Positions 8,196 to 16,339 are shown, numbered from the stretch's first letter. The stretch is 20,000 bases of DNA from Symbiodinium natans (GCA_905221605.1 CAJNDS010000086.1:1-20000); one strand, 5' to 3'. Made by a program: numbers and translations. The notes: generated by a model not told the origin, from the letters alone.

Positions 8196-8275
8196 GGGGT
8201 TTATAGGGGTTTATGAGGGTTTAGAGGGGTTTAGAGGGGTTTATAGGGGTTTATAGGGGTTTATAGGGGTTTAGG
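8196..8275 (+). repeat. Decamer repeat GGGGTTTATA, 8 units
   Basis: Eight consecutive 10-bp units. Variants are GGGGTTTATG, AGGGTTTAGA, GGGGTTTAGA and a last GGGGTTTAGG. This is another telomere-like unit with altered length. Confidence 0.93.
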
Positions 8276-8557
8276 CTGCCTATGGGGATTCAGGGTTTTT
8301 GGGTTTATAAGGGAAGCTACAGTGCACCTGACAAAAAGGCAGTTCTAGATACGACCGGGAAATTGTCGAGTAACCCCAGATGCCCACCTCGCCCTCCGAG
8401 ATTTCGAGGGCCGACCCGGACGTCTACGGCCCGAACCCCAAATAAACGCCCCAATGAAACACCCGGAACCTACATACCCCAAAACACCCTACCTAAACTC
8501 TGAACCCTAAACCCAAAGCCCTAACCCTAAACCCTAAACACTACATGCCCTAACTAC

Positions 8558-8658
8558 CGCGAAACAGCCGACAGCCAGGCCTCTTCATCCGCAGCCGGGT
8601 CCACCGACAAGCCCTGCAACCAACCCACAGGCCGGCCCCGCAATGACCCGTAAAAGGG
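8558..8658 (-). CDS. Possible minus-strand exon
   Basis: Between AACAAAG and CGCG|GTAGTTAGGG the minus strand is open and reads GRPVGWLQGLSVDPAADEEA then WLSAVSR. The length, 101 nt, gives phase 0 to 2. The donor is made by the first bases of the neighbouring heptamer-like stretch. No homologue was recognised. A plus-strand frame is also open here. Confidence 0.27.
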
Positions 8659-9055
8659 CTTTGTTTTTAGGTTGAGGTTTAGGGCCACATTCTTGACCCC
8701 AGCAGCAAGATGTCCCCCCTCCCCCCCCAAAAAAAAAAGCTCTTCAAGCCTCTGCCCCTAAACCGCCCTAAGCACGGAACCCTACCAACCTAGACCTTGG
8801 CGGTCTCTCGATTCTCATGAGTCGGTAAGGCAACCTGCAATATAGGGAGAACCCCCCAAATCCCCTGACAAACGCTGGTAAACCCTTCCCCAAACCCTGA
8901 ACGCTCAACCCTGGCCCTAAACCCTAAACCCTAAATCCTAAACCCTAAACCCTATAACGCTAAACACAGGCCTGGAAGTGTAGGAACTTGGGGAGCCCAA
9001 CACGTCCGAGGACTGTGGACTTTAGGATCCCAGTAAGCCTAAGCCATGGACCCAG
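8659..9055. other. Islands and a CCCTAAA array; no gene called
   Basis: A C8A10 run near 8722-8739 and a CCCTAAA array at about 8912-8956 are present. A small minus-strand segment after TATATTGCAG (about 8800-8838, PYRLMRIERPP) has a good acceptor but is too short to judge. Confidence 0.35.
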
Positions 9056-9079
9056 CCCTGAACCCGAAACGGTTCAGGG
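9056..9079. other. Hairpin at array border
   Basis: CCCTGAACC (9056-9064) and GGTTCAGGG (9071-9079) form a perfect 9-bp stem with a 6-nt loop. This is where C-rich flank meets the long TTTAGGG array, a tail-to-tail junction. Confidence 0.7.
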
Positions 9080-9250
9080 TTTAGGGTTTAGGGTTTAGGG
9101 TTTAGGGTTTAGGGTTTAGGGTTTAGGGTTTAGGGTTTAGGGTTTAGGGGTTTAGGGTTTAGGGTTTAGGGTTTAGGGTTTAGGGTTTAGGGTTTAGGGT
9201 TTAGGGTTTAGGGTTTAGGGTTTAGGGTTTAGGGTTTAGGGTTTAGGGTT
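9077..9250 (+). repeat. Long TTTAGGG array, about 25 units
   Basis: Almost perfect heptamers with a single TTTAGGGG unit near 9147. It is one of the two longest pure arrays in the window. Confidence 0.97.
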
Positions 9251-9829
9251 ACAAAACACCCAAAATGTCCGGCAACCTTAGCTTAGGCATGAAGACCTCA
9301 AGTCTTCATGATCCCTATAGAGCATGTCCGAATACTGGGGCATTGAATTGGGCTTTCTCAACGCCAAATCTCACCCTGAACCCTAAGCCCTAAACCTTTT
9401 TGGAGCTCTTGCCCAGTCGCTCCGTTTTCCTTGCAATCGCTTCGGAATGCTAGTCATAGAGTCATAAAAAGCAGACAGAAATATCTCTGGCAGGGAGTGC
9501 AGGCTCGACACCGAACCATTCATTGAACATGGGGAGTTTCGGGTTTAGGGTTTAGGGTGTGTTACGTTCTGGGTTGCTCGCTAGGCTCCGGGGCCTCACC
9601 TTATTTTTTATAACCGGCCCCTCTGCCCGGGTCGCTCGCAACATCGCGTGGCGGTAAGCCCACCCCAAGCCACCCGGCATATCTATTTTAGGGTTTAGTT
9701 CCTAAAGTCTTGTTTTGCTTTTTCCAGCGAGGGCATGCTGTGCCCCTGCGCGCGCTGTTTCTGCACCGTCCCGATCTGAGCCTCGCTGAGGCAGGGCTGC
9801 AAAGATGTGAAGTTGTGGAAAACGCTGCC
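9251..9829. other. Island without recognised gene; 9-bp hairpin
   Basis: CATGAAGAC (9288-9296) and GTCTTCATG (9302-9310) form a perfect hairpin with a 5-nt loop. A plus frame is open across 9250-9395, and a minus frame near 9540 reads MFNEWFGVEPALPARDISVC, but neither is supported by homology. Short TTTAGGG motifs occur at 9543-9558 and 9689. Confidence 0.4.
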
Positions 9830-11005
9830 CCTAGGCTGTGAAAGGTCGGGGGGATAGCCCTTCATCATCAAAGGTCTCACAGATTGGTTTGGGTTACCGT
9901 AGGGGTACCGTTGCCCCTCGACCTGGCCAGCGTCCCGACGTGCTTCTTTGCGGGCGTTTGGCATCCCTTGTCTGCGATCCTCGTTTGCCAGCGCGGAAAC
10001 CATCGACACAAAGCAGTTGGGGTTAGCGCTGCCCCTCGACCGGGCCAGCGTCCCGATACGACTCTCCGATGACCAAGAAAAGGTCGTGGGGGTGGCTGAT
10101 TGGTTTGGGTTACCGAAGAGCGCTGCCCCTCGACCGGGCCAGCATCCGATACGTCTCTCCCTTGACCAAGACAAGGCTGTGAAAAGGTCGTGGGGGTGGA
10201 TGATTGGTTTGGGTTACCGAAGGGGTAGCGCTGCCCCTCGACCGGGCCAGCGTCCCGATACGATCTCCCTTGACCAAGACAAGGCTGTGAAAATGTCGTG
10301 GGGTGGCTGATTGGTTTGGGTTACCGAAGGGGTAGCGCTCCCCCTCGACCGGGCCAGCGTCCCGATACGATCTCCCTTGACCAAGACAAGGCTGTGAAAA
10401 TGTCGTGGGGTGGCTGATTGGTTTGGGTTACCGAAGGGGTAGCGCTGCCCCTCGACCAGGCCAGCGTCCCGATACGATCTCCCTTGACCAAGACAAGGCT
10501 GTGAAAATGTCGTGGGGTGGCTGATTGGTTTGGGTTACCGAAGGGGTAGCGCTGCCCCTCGACCGGGCCAGCGTCCCGATACGATCTCCCTTGACCAAGA
10601 CAAGGCTGTGAAAATGTCGTGGGGTGGCTGATTGGTTTGGGTTACCGAAGGGGTAGCGCTGCCCCTCATCTCCCTTGACCAAGACAAGGCTGTGAAAATG
10701 TCGTGGGGTGGCTGATTGGTTTGGGTTACCGAAGGGGTAGCGCTGCCCCTCGACCGGGCCAGCGTCCCGATACGATCTCCCTTGACCAAGACAAGGCTGT
10801 GAAAATGTCGTGGGGTGGCTGATTGGTTTGGGTTACCGAAGGGGTAGCGCTGCCCCTCGGCCGGGCCAGCGTCCCGATACGATCTCCCTTGACCAAGACA
10901 AGGCTGTGAAAATGTCGTGGGGTGGCTGATTGGTTTGGGTTACCCAAGGGGTAGCGATGCCCCTCGACCGGGCCAGCGTCCCGATACGACTCTCCCTCGT
11001 CAGAA
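9830..11005. repeat. 107-bp satellite, about 10 copies
   Basis: GCTGTGAAAA anchors lie at 10176, 10284, 10391, 10498, 10605, 10689, 10796 and 10903. Spacing is 107-108 bp except for one 84-bp unit that lacks CGACCGGGCCAGCGTCCCGA and a few more bases. Diverged units extend left to about 9830. Each unit holds a near-palindrome GGGGTAGCGCTGCCCC and the motif CTGATTGGTT. Since 107 is not a multiple of 3, the several 60-160 aa frames here are the same unit read in shifting phase, so they are repeat shadows rather than genes. Confidence 0.96.
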
Positions 11006-11164
11006 TTTGGGCTTTCGAAGCTTTTGGAGGCTGCCAAAGCTTTCAAAGCTCCTGGAAGCGTCCAGAGCCTCCCATGCTTCTGGAGGTTACCGAAAGCCTT
11101 TGTGAGGGGGGCTTGGAGAAGCTTTGTTGTGAACACAAAAGAAATGTTTGCAAGTTTTCCGTTT
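11006..11164. repeat. ~55-bp duplicated segment between satellites
   Basis: GCTTTTGGAGGCTGCCAAAGC near 11020 is echoed by GCTTCTGGAGGTTACCGAAAGC near 11075, so this is a degenerate tandem duplication. Confidence 0.45.
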
Positions 11165-11900
11165 GGGAGAGCCCAAAAGGTTCCTCAATGGCCTGGGAGC
11201 TTCTGCCAAAGAAGCACCAAAAAGGCTCAGAAATGGGTGAAGCCCAAAAAGGCTCAGGAATGGTCTGGGGGGAGCCCAAAAACGCGGAGAAATGGTCAGG
11301 GGGAAGCCCAAAAACCTAAGATGGAGGAGCCCAAAAAGCCCAGAAATGGTTCGGGAGGAGCCCAGAAAAGGCTCAGGAATGGTCTGGGAGAAGGCCCAGA
11401 AAGAGCCCAAGGCTCAAAAATGGTCTGGGGAGCCCAAAAAGGCTCGAAACGGTCGGGGAGAAGCAAGCTAAGAAATGGCTTGAAAAAGGCTCAGGGGGCG
11501 GTCTGAGCCCGGCAACGGTCCTTGAGGGGGGCCCGGGTTGCACCAGCAATTTTTTGGTGGGGGCCCGGGTTGCACGAAGCCCAAGAAAGCTCAGAAATGG
11601 TCGGGAAGAGCAGAAAAAAAGCTCTCAGAAATGGTCTGGGAGAAGCCCAAAAGGCTGAGGAATGGTCTGGAGCTCAGAAATGCTCAGAAAGGGTCTGAGC
11701 CAAGCCCAAAAAAGCTGGCAGAAGGCCAAAGAGGCTCAAAAATCAAAGCTCCGAACTGGTCTGGGAGAAAAGCTGGGAGAAGCCCAAGAAATGGTCTGGG
11801 AAGCCCAAATTGCTCAGTTTTGGTCCGGAAAAGGGAAAAACGGTCGGAAATGGTCCGGGAAAAGCAAGCCCCGCAAAGGTTCCGGGGCGGTCTGAGCCTG
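11165..11900 (+). repeat. ~33-bp degenerate repeat in a ~389-bp higher unit
   Basis: The motif is AGCCCAAAAAGGCTCAGAAATGGTCTGGGAGA, 28-35 bp and highly variable, about 20 copies. A second-level unit ends with GCGGTCTGAGCC[C/T]GGCAA, starting near 11500 and again 389 bp later near 11889. Frames of 160 aa (11024-11506) and 227 aa (11538-12221) cross it, but the same unit is read in all three phases within each frame. This argues against a coding role. Confidence 0.85.
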
Positions 11901-12050
11901 GCAATGGTCTTGAGGGGGGGGCCCCAAGGTTGCACCAGCAAATCTGGTGGGGGGGCCGGGTTGCACGAGCAACGGTCCTTGAGGGGGGGGCCAGGTTGCA
12001 CCAGCAACGGTCCTTGGGGGGGGGCCAGGTTGCACCAGCAAAAGGTCTTG
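11517..12050 (+). repeat. G-rich ~36-bp repeat (GGTTGCACCAGCAA)
   Basis: Units like CAACGGTCCTTGAGGGGGG-CCAGGTTGCACCAG occur at 11515-11575 (two) and 11903-12045 (four to five). Each has a G5-G9 run, so the plus strand has G-quadruplex potential. The tract ends in GGTTTAGGGT. Confidence 0.8.
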
Positions 12051-12067
12051 GGTTTAGGGTCTTTACC

Positions 12068-12250
12068 TTTGACACTCAAAGGCTCGACCGCCTTGACGGC
12101 CAGTGTGGGCCTTGCCTTGCCTTGGAGCGTCCAGCAGCCCCAGCTTTACCTGGGCTGCACGTTCAGTGCTCTCAGGTCGCTCGCGAAGCTCGGACGGCTT
12201 CGGGCTCTCAAGTGTTGGTAGCGAGCCCTCAGCAAAGACTTTAGGGTATA
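12068..12250 (-). other. Open minus-strand segment, uncertain
   Basis: The minus strand is open from about 12249 to a TAA near 12068, including LPTLESPKPSELRERPESTE and an internal CAG|GTAAAG donor-like site at 12131-12136. It lies between a satellite and a heptamer block. There is no recognised domain, and plus frames are also open. Confidence 0.2.
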
Positions 12251-12365
12251 GGGCTTAGGGCTTAGGGCTTAGGGCTTAGGGCTTAGGGCTTAGGGCTTAG
12301 GGCTTAGGGCTTAGGGCTTAGGGCTTAGGGCTTAGGGCTTAGGGCTTAGGGCTTAGGGCTTAGGG
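12251..12365 (+). repeat. Uniform GGGCTTA variant block, 16 units
   Basis: Sixteen consecutive perfect GGGCTTA heptamers followed by GGGT. Each differs from the telomere unit at one base (TTTAGGG to CTTAGGG). The homogeneity suggests local copying of a variant unit rather than ordinary telomerase synthesis. Confidence 0.97.
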
Positions 12366-12888
12366 TCACCCCGCCTTCGCGGGCACGACGGCGCCCAGGG
12401 CGCCGGCGCGGTCAACAACCATGGCTCGAGGCCTTTGAAGGGTTTAGGGCTTAAGGGATTTAGGGTTTTGGGTTTAGGATTTAGGGTTTAGGGTTTAGGG
12501 GTTTAGGGTTTAGGGGGTTGGGGGGTTTTGGGCTTGCCGGGGTCTAGGGTTTTGAGTGCAGGGCTTTGGGGTAGCTAGGGTAATTGGAGACATTTCGACT
12601 TCTGGGCGTTTGGGGTTTAAGTTTCAGGGCTTCTAGAACACCCTAAACGCCAAACCCTTAACGCCGTGGTGGATGTGTCCGCCTCATCCTAAGCCCTAAA
12701 CCCTAAACCCTAAGCCCTAAACCCTAAACCCTAAACCCTAAACCCAAGATCCCAAGCCAGGCCGCAAACCTTCCCCCTAAACCGGGGATGTTCACCCTTA
12801 TACTAACAATCCTCCGTAGGGATTATTTAGGGTTTAGGGTTTAGGGTTTAGGGTTTAGGGTTTAGGGTTCCCTGATCAGGACTGCTAG
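12366..12888. other. Short islands with arrays in both orientations
   Basis: TTTAGGG-type tracts lie at about 12437-12516 and 12825-12870, and CCCTAAA at about 12690-12745. GGGATGTTC (near 12785) and GAACATCCC (12898-12906) form an inverted pair around the 12825-12870 array. A minus-strand open segment (12375-12435, MVVDRAGALGAVVPAKAG) is too short to assign. Confidence 0.5.
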
Positions 12889-13217
12889 TACGAGGGGGAA
12901 CATCCCAACCCTTTGAACCGGCCTCCAGGAAAGTTGGCCGTGCGACTCTGCAGCATGGAACAGCCGCGTATGGTCGATCCTTTGGCCGCTGGGGTGTGCG
13001 TACTAAAGGTTTAGGGTTTAGGGTTTATGGTTGAGGTTTAGGGTTTAGGGTTTAGGTACGTAGGGTTTAGGGTTCTGGTTTAGGTTTTGACAAGGATTTA
13101 GGGTTTAGGGTTTGGAGTTTAGGTTCTGTGCAGCAGGTGCTCCTGCAGTGGCAAGGCATTGGGGATCAGCAATTGCTTGGAGGTTCATGGATTCTTCTAA
13201 ACAGAAGTAAACGTAGG
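12889..13217 (+). CDS. Possible two plus-strand exons, array intron
   Basis: Exon 12889-13008 (40 codons, phase 0/0) contains NRPPGKLAVRLCSMEQPRMV and ends CTAAAG|GTTTAG. Exon 13134-13217 (28 codons, phase 0/0) contains QVLLQWQGIGDQQLLGGSWI and ends at GTAAAG. The 124-nt intron (13009-13133) would be almost wholly TTTAGGG-type sequence ending TTCTGTGCAG. The phases are neat, but the Misato gene should continue leftward on the other strand through this area, and no homologue was recognised. Confidence 0.25.
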
Positions 13218-13249
13218 GTAAAGCCCCAAAATAAATGAACAATAGTTAC

Positions 13250-13546
13250 CCCTAAACCCTCAGCCTTAGACACTAAACCCTAAACCCTAAAACCTAAACC
13301 CTAAACCCTAACCCCTATACAGGGTTAAGGGTAGGGTAACTATGGTTGAAACTGGTTACATCTTTTGTATAGGTACCCATGAGCCTTCACGAGTAAGGAC
13401 CCCCAGTAAGGCTGGGGCAAGCCTTCCTCATCGTCTCCCGCGCTCTCCTGTCATTTGCTCAGCCGACATACCCTGTACCCTAAACCCCAAACCCTAAACC
13501 CTAAACCCTAAACCCTAAACCCTAAACCCTAAACCCTAAACCCTAG
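13250..13546 (-). repeat. CCCTAAA arrays (13250-13318, 13478-13546)
   Basis: Two minus-oriented arrays. The second ends CCCTAG at 13546, where a 24-codon open plus segment (FKEHIEDPTNSAVGATPSFK) begins. That segment closes at GTCTAG. The island between the arrays has a pyrimidine-rich run ending TTTGCTCAG near 13460. Confidence 0.7.
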
Positions 13547-13807
13547 TTCAAGGAACACATAGAGGATCCTACTAATTCTGCCGTCGGGGCGACTCCTTCA
13601 TTCAAACCTGGAAGTTCCGTCTAGAGCCTGAATGAATGCCAGACCCACCCTAAGCCCTAAACCCTACACCCTAAATCCTGGCCATGTTTGTTTAGAGGGT
13701 TTTTTTAAGGAAACCCAACTTAAAGAGAAATAATCACGACCCACTCTCAGTCCTAGAGCTGGTAGGCCCTAAAGCCTCAACTTCTAGAAACGAACCTTAC
13801 GACCTTA
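13547..13807. other. Islands, diverged dispersed element
   Basis: A short CCCTAAA patch lies at 13650-13678. A diverged TATAAGGGAACCC-type element occupies 13703-13755. No gene was recognised. Confidence 0.4.
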
Positions 13808-13984
13808 GGGCCCTAAACCCTAAACCCTAAACCCTACACCCTAAACCCTAAACCCTAAACCCCAAACCCCAAACCCCAAACCCTAAACCCTAAACCCTAA
13901 CCCTAAACCCTAAACCCTAAACCCTAAACCCTAAACCCTAAACCCTAAACCCTAAACCCTAAACCCTAACCCTGGGCCCTAAAC
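13808..13984 (-). repeat. CCCTAAA array abutting Misato exon 2
   Basis: About 24 units, with a CCCCAAA trio near 13860-13877. On the minus strand it starts GTTTAGGGCCC immediately after the exon and so would provide the 5' splice site. Confidence 0.93.
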
Positions 13985-14059
13985 TCGTAAGTACACCCCC
14001 GAGCACCCTGCCTCCTGCGCCGCAGCTTCATCCTGGAGGTTCCAGTAGTGTGCCCCGAC
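13985..14059 (-). CDS. MSTO1: Misato/DML1 homologue, exon 2 (partial gene)
   Basis: This exon has 25 codons, phase 0 at both ends. It begins VGAHYWNLQDEAAAQ and ends GVYLR. Misato/DML1 proteins are tubulin/FtsZ-like and act in mitochondrial distribution and morphology and in the mitotic spindle. Their N-terminus carries the conserved run x-VG-(A/T)-H-(F/W/Y)-WN-x-Q-(D/E), which this exon matches. It continues exon 1 (…FGHFANH) without a missing residue. The acceptor is CTAAACCCCAG, formed by the TTTAGGG array on the right. The putative donor is CGA|GTTTAGGG, formed by the array on the left, and without splicing the frame would stop at once (GTT TAG). The donor position is inferred. The family match is strong, but the rest of the gene was not assembled. 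Confidence 0.85.
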
Positions 14060-14398
14060 CTGGGGTTTAGGGTTTAGGGTTTAGGGTTTGGGATTTAGGG
14101 TTTGGGGTTTAGGGTTTGGGGTTTAGGGTTTAGGGGATGGGTTTAGGGTGTCGGGTTTAGGGTTTAGGGATTAGGATTTAGGGTTTAGGGTTTTGGGGCT
14201 TGGGGTTTTGGGTTTGGTGTTTGGGGTGTTCGGTTTGCGGTTTGGGGTTTAGGGTTTAGGTGGCAGGCCTGCTCAGGGCTTTCAGGGCTTAGGGCTGCAG
14301 GGGATGTGGGACTCCGGGTTTAAGATTGCTATAGGCGCATATGTCAACTATCCACAAACCTATGTGTACTCAGCCGCTTGCAGGGCTTCAAAACTGTA

Positions 14399-14538
14399 GG
14401 AATCCATATCTCGAACTTCAGGGCATAATAAGCCGTGGGGGAGTTTAGGGATCTACAGCTTCAGGGCATTAGGGGCTTCCTGCTACGCCCTATAAGCTCC
14501 CTGTACAAGATCTACGCCTTGAGGGGCCTTAGGGTTAA
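14399..14538 (+). repeat. Three degenerate 49-60 bp units in the intron
   Basis: GGAATCCATATCTCGAACTTC, GGGATCTACAGCTTCAGGGC and AAGATCTACGCCTTGAGGGG start near 14399, 14448 and 14508, so this is a diverged tandem repeat. Confidence 0.4.
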
Positions 14539-14622
14539 GGGTTTAGGGTTTGGGGTTTCGGGTTTCGGGTTTAGGGTTTAGGGTTTAGGGTTTAGGGTTT
14601 AGGGTCCTAAACCCTAAACCCC
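14529..14622. repeat. Head-to-head telomere-type array junction
   Basis: TTTAGGG units up to 14605 meet CCTAAACCCTAAACCCC at 14606-14622 with no spacer (…TTTAGGGT|CCTAAACCC…). The two G-rich strands point at each other, the geometry expected of a telomere-telomere fusion or an inverted repair event. Confidence 0.85.
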
Positions 14623-15059
14623 TACGAGGTTGCTCCCAACGCATCAAATGCCAGCTCATGGCAGGTGTCAAGGACCATGTCGGTTTTAGGGTTTCAGGGT
14701 TTCAGGGTTTTAGGGTTTAGAGTTTAGGGTTTAGGGTTCAGGGTTTAGGGGTTAGGGTTTAGGGGTTAGGGGTTGGAAGTTGAGAGGTTCCAACTTTAGC
14801 GAACCTCCGGGCCCAGGCGACTCTTGCAAGCACTGCTGCCATGGTCTCGCAGACGACCTGCAACCATTCAAAGCCCTAAACCCTAAACCCGAAACCCTAA
14901 ACCCTAAACCCTAATGCTGCCCCCTGACAATCAGCCATCTCCCGCCATGGAGATGTCGGAATCTTGCTTGCAAGCGTGCAAACAGAGCCACATCACCAGG
15001 CTGTAGAAGTCCGGCCTCGAGGGCTTCTGAAGTCCATAACCCTAAGCCCCAAACCCGAC

Positions 15060-15205
15060 ATTTAGGGTTTAGGGTTTAGGGTTTAGGGTTTAGGGTTTAG
15101 GGTTTAGGGTTTAGGGTTTAGGGTTTAGGGTTTAGGGTTTCGGGTTTCGGGTTTCGGGTTTAGGGTTTAGGGTTTAGGGTTTCGGGCTGGGATTAGGGAC
15201 TTTGT
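15060..15205 (+). repeat. TTTAGGG array with TTTCGGG patch
   Basis: About 20 units. Three consecutive TTTCGGG variants lie near 15140-15160. CCCTAAGCCCCAAACCC lies directly before it, a tail-to-tail junction. Confidence 0.92.
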
Positions 15206-15281
15206 GCCTTTTTTGCTGAATAGGGAGAACCAGGGTTTAGGGTTTGGGGTTGAAGGGTTTAGGCGAGACCGAGGGCTCGAC

Positions 15282-15349
15282 GTGGTTGGCGAAGTGGCCA
15301 AACTGAAGCGTGATGACCTCCAGGGGCCCCGCCCATGTGGCGTTGAGCC
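15282..15349 (-). CDS. MSTO1: Misato/DML1 homologue, exon 1 (N-terminus)
   Basis: This exon encodes PLEVITLQFGHFANH, the diagnostic first block of Misato/DML1 proteins (E-(V/I)-(L/I/V)-T-(L/F/I)-Q-x-G-x-(F/Y)-A-N), which is distantly tubulin-like. It ends CAC|GTCGAG in phase 0 and joins exon 2 exactly at FANH-VGAHYWN. Family members start only a few residues before EV, but there is no in-frame ATG here. An ATG at 15336-15334 (ATGGGCGGGGCCCC…) is one base out of frame, with a GGGGCCCC run between. A one-base indel there would give a normal start, MGG-PLEV-like. It could be a sequencing error, a disabling mutation, or a sign that the true start is in an upstream exon joined at GCTGTAG|GG (15350). 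I set the exon start at that acceptor. Confidence 0.85.
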
Positions 15350-15350
15350 C

Positions 15351-15695
15351 TACAGCCCTAAACCCTAAACCCTAAACCCTAAACCCTAAACCCTAAACCC
15401 TAAACCCTAAACCCTAATAAGCAAAAACAAACTCAAGCCCTCTAACAAAGCCGAGGCAAAGACGAGAAAGTCAGGATATCGGCAGCAGCACTTGTAGGTG
15501 AGAAGCGAAGGAAGCCAACAAGACATGGAAACGCGATGCCGCGAAAGTATCAGCCAAATGCAGGTAAACTAGCCAGCAAGCCCTGAATCCTAGAACCCTC
15601 AACCTCGACCCTAAACCCTAAACCCTAAACCCTAAACCCTAAACCCTAAACCCTAAACCCTAAACCCTAAACCCTAAACCCTAAACCCTAAACCC
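15351..15695 (-). repeat. CCCTAAA arrays (15354-15417, 15606-15695)
   Basis: Nine and about 13 clean units around a 190-bp island (15418-15605). On the minus strand the island holds an ATG-initiated open segment (about 15422-15535, MSCWLPSLLTYKCCCRYPDF) running to the array. It could be an upstream Misato exon, but the junction phase needs an internal GTTTGT donor and such an N-terminal extension is not typical. Confidence 0.75.
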
Positions 15696-16119
15696 CCAAA
15701 CAACAAAGGCAGAGAAAAACACCAAGCCGGGACCCGGTTTGCTGGGCTTAGGGCTGTCAGCTCTCTTCTCTTTGAGTGCTCAATTGGATTTAGGGTTTAG
15801 GGTTTAGGGTTTGGGGTTTAGGGTTTGGGGTTTCTATTTCCCTAGATTTTGAAGAAACAAAGGGTAGTTTTCTAAAACTAGGGTTTTTGGGATGCTTTGT
15901 ACAACGTGCCCGTACTTTTTCTGGGAACCAAAGAAAGCCTAATTTAGACAAACTGCCCAGAAAGTATACTAAACCCTTGGGGAACGATAGAAAATACCAT
16001 CCTTTGAAGCAGCTCTTATCAATCCAGTCATCCAGTCAGCCTCTTCGCAACCCCACGCACTGTGGTAGTTGATCAAAATACCTCTCCCCGAAGAGTCCTG
16101 GTCCTATATTTCCCATCCT
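15696..16119. other. Island, no gene called
   Basis: A short TTTAGGG/TTTGGGG array lies at 15788-15832. A 61-aa plus frame (15887-16072) has no recognisable feature. Confidence 0.4.
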
Positions 16120-16252
16120 AAACCCTAAACTAAACCCTGAACCGCAAATCGTCAACCGTAAACCCTAAACCCTAAACCCTAAACCGTAAACCTAAACCCT
16201 AAACCCTGAACCCTAAACCCTAAACAAACCCTTAAATCAACCCCCCCCCCCC
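16120..16252 (-). repeat. CCCTAAA array then C12 run
   Basis: Heptamers with CCGTAAA and CCCTGAA variants to about 16226, then a C12 tract (16241-16252), again pairing a homopolymer C/G run with an array end. Confidence 0.85.
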
Positions 16253-16339
16253 ATTTCAATCCTAACAGTTCCCAGACTCCTCCATGGCCGCTTCGGCAAG
16301 TCAGCATGCCATGCGCTCGGCACTCCGTCACAGTCAGCT

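Larger units (their letters stand above)
14060..15281 (-). other. Misato intron 1, array-rich (1222 nt)
   Basis: Bounded by CAC|GTCGAG and CCCCAG|GTC. Homologues place FGHFANx directly before VGxHxWN, so no exon should lie inside. Yet the intron holds TTTAGGG arrays (14060-14280, 14529-14605, 14690-14775, 15060-15205) and a CCCTAAA array (14872-14915). Its islands have open frames that look protein-like, for example minus 14931-15026 with RPDFYSLVMWLCLHACKQDS. These are presumably non-coding and show how unreliable short open frames are in this DNA. Confidence 0.7.

Noticed and set aside
9695-11136. Several 60-160 aa ORFs on both strands
   Set aside because: They are the 107-bp satellite read in shifting frames. 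Identical peptides recur every 107 bp and 107 is not a multiple of 3.
11538-12221. 227-aa plus-strand ORF, the longest in the window
   Set aside because: It runs over degenerate 33-bp and G-rich repeats. The same repeat unit is read in three different phases inside it, and overlapping long frames exist on the other strand.
13987-14062. Plus-strand intron-like GTAAGT…GCGCCGCAG followed by an open segment ending GGTTTAG
   Set aside because: It is the exact antisense of the Misato exon, whose homology is clear. It shows that good-looking splice sites arise by chance here.
14626-15026. Protein-like open segments on the minus strand (14626-14685, 14780-14870, 14931-15026)
   Set aside because: They fall inside Misato intron 1, between two residues that are adjacent in all homologues I know, so they cannot be exons of that gene.
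15245-15355. Open plus-strand frame DVVGEVAKLKRDD
   Set aside because: It is antisense to Misato exon 1.
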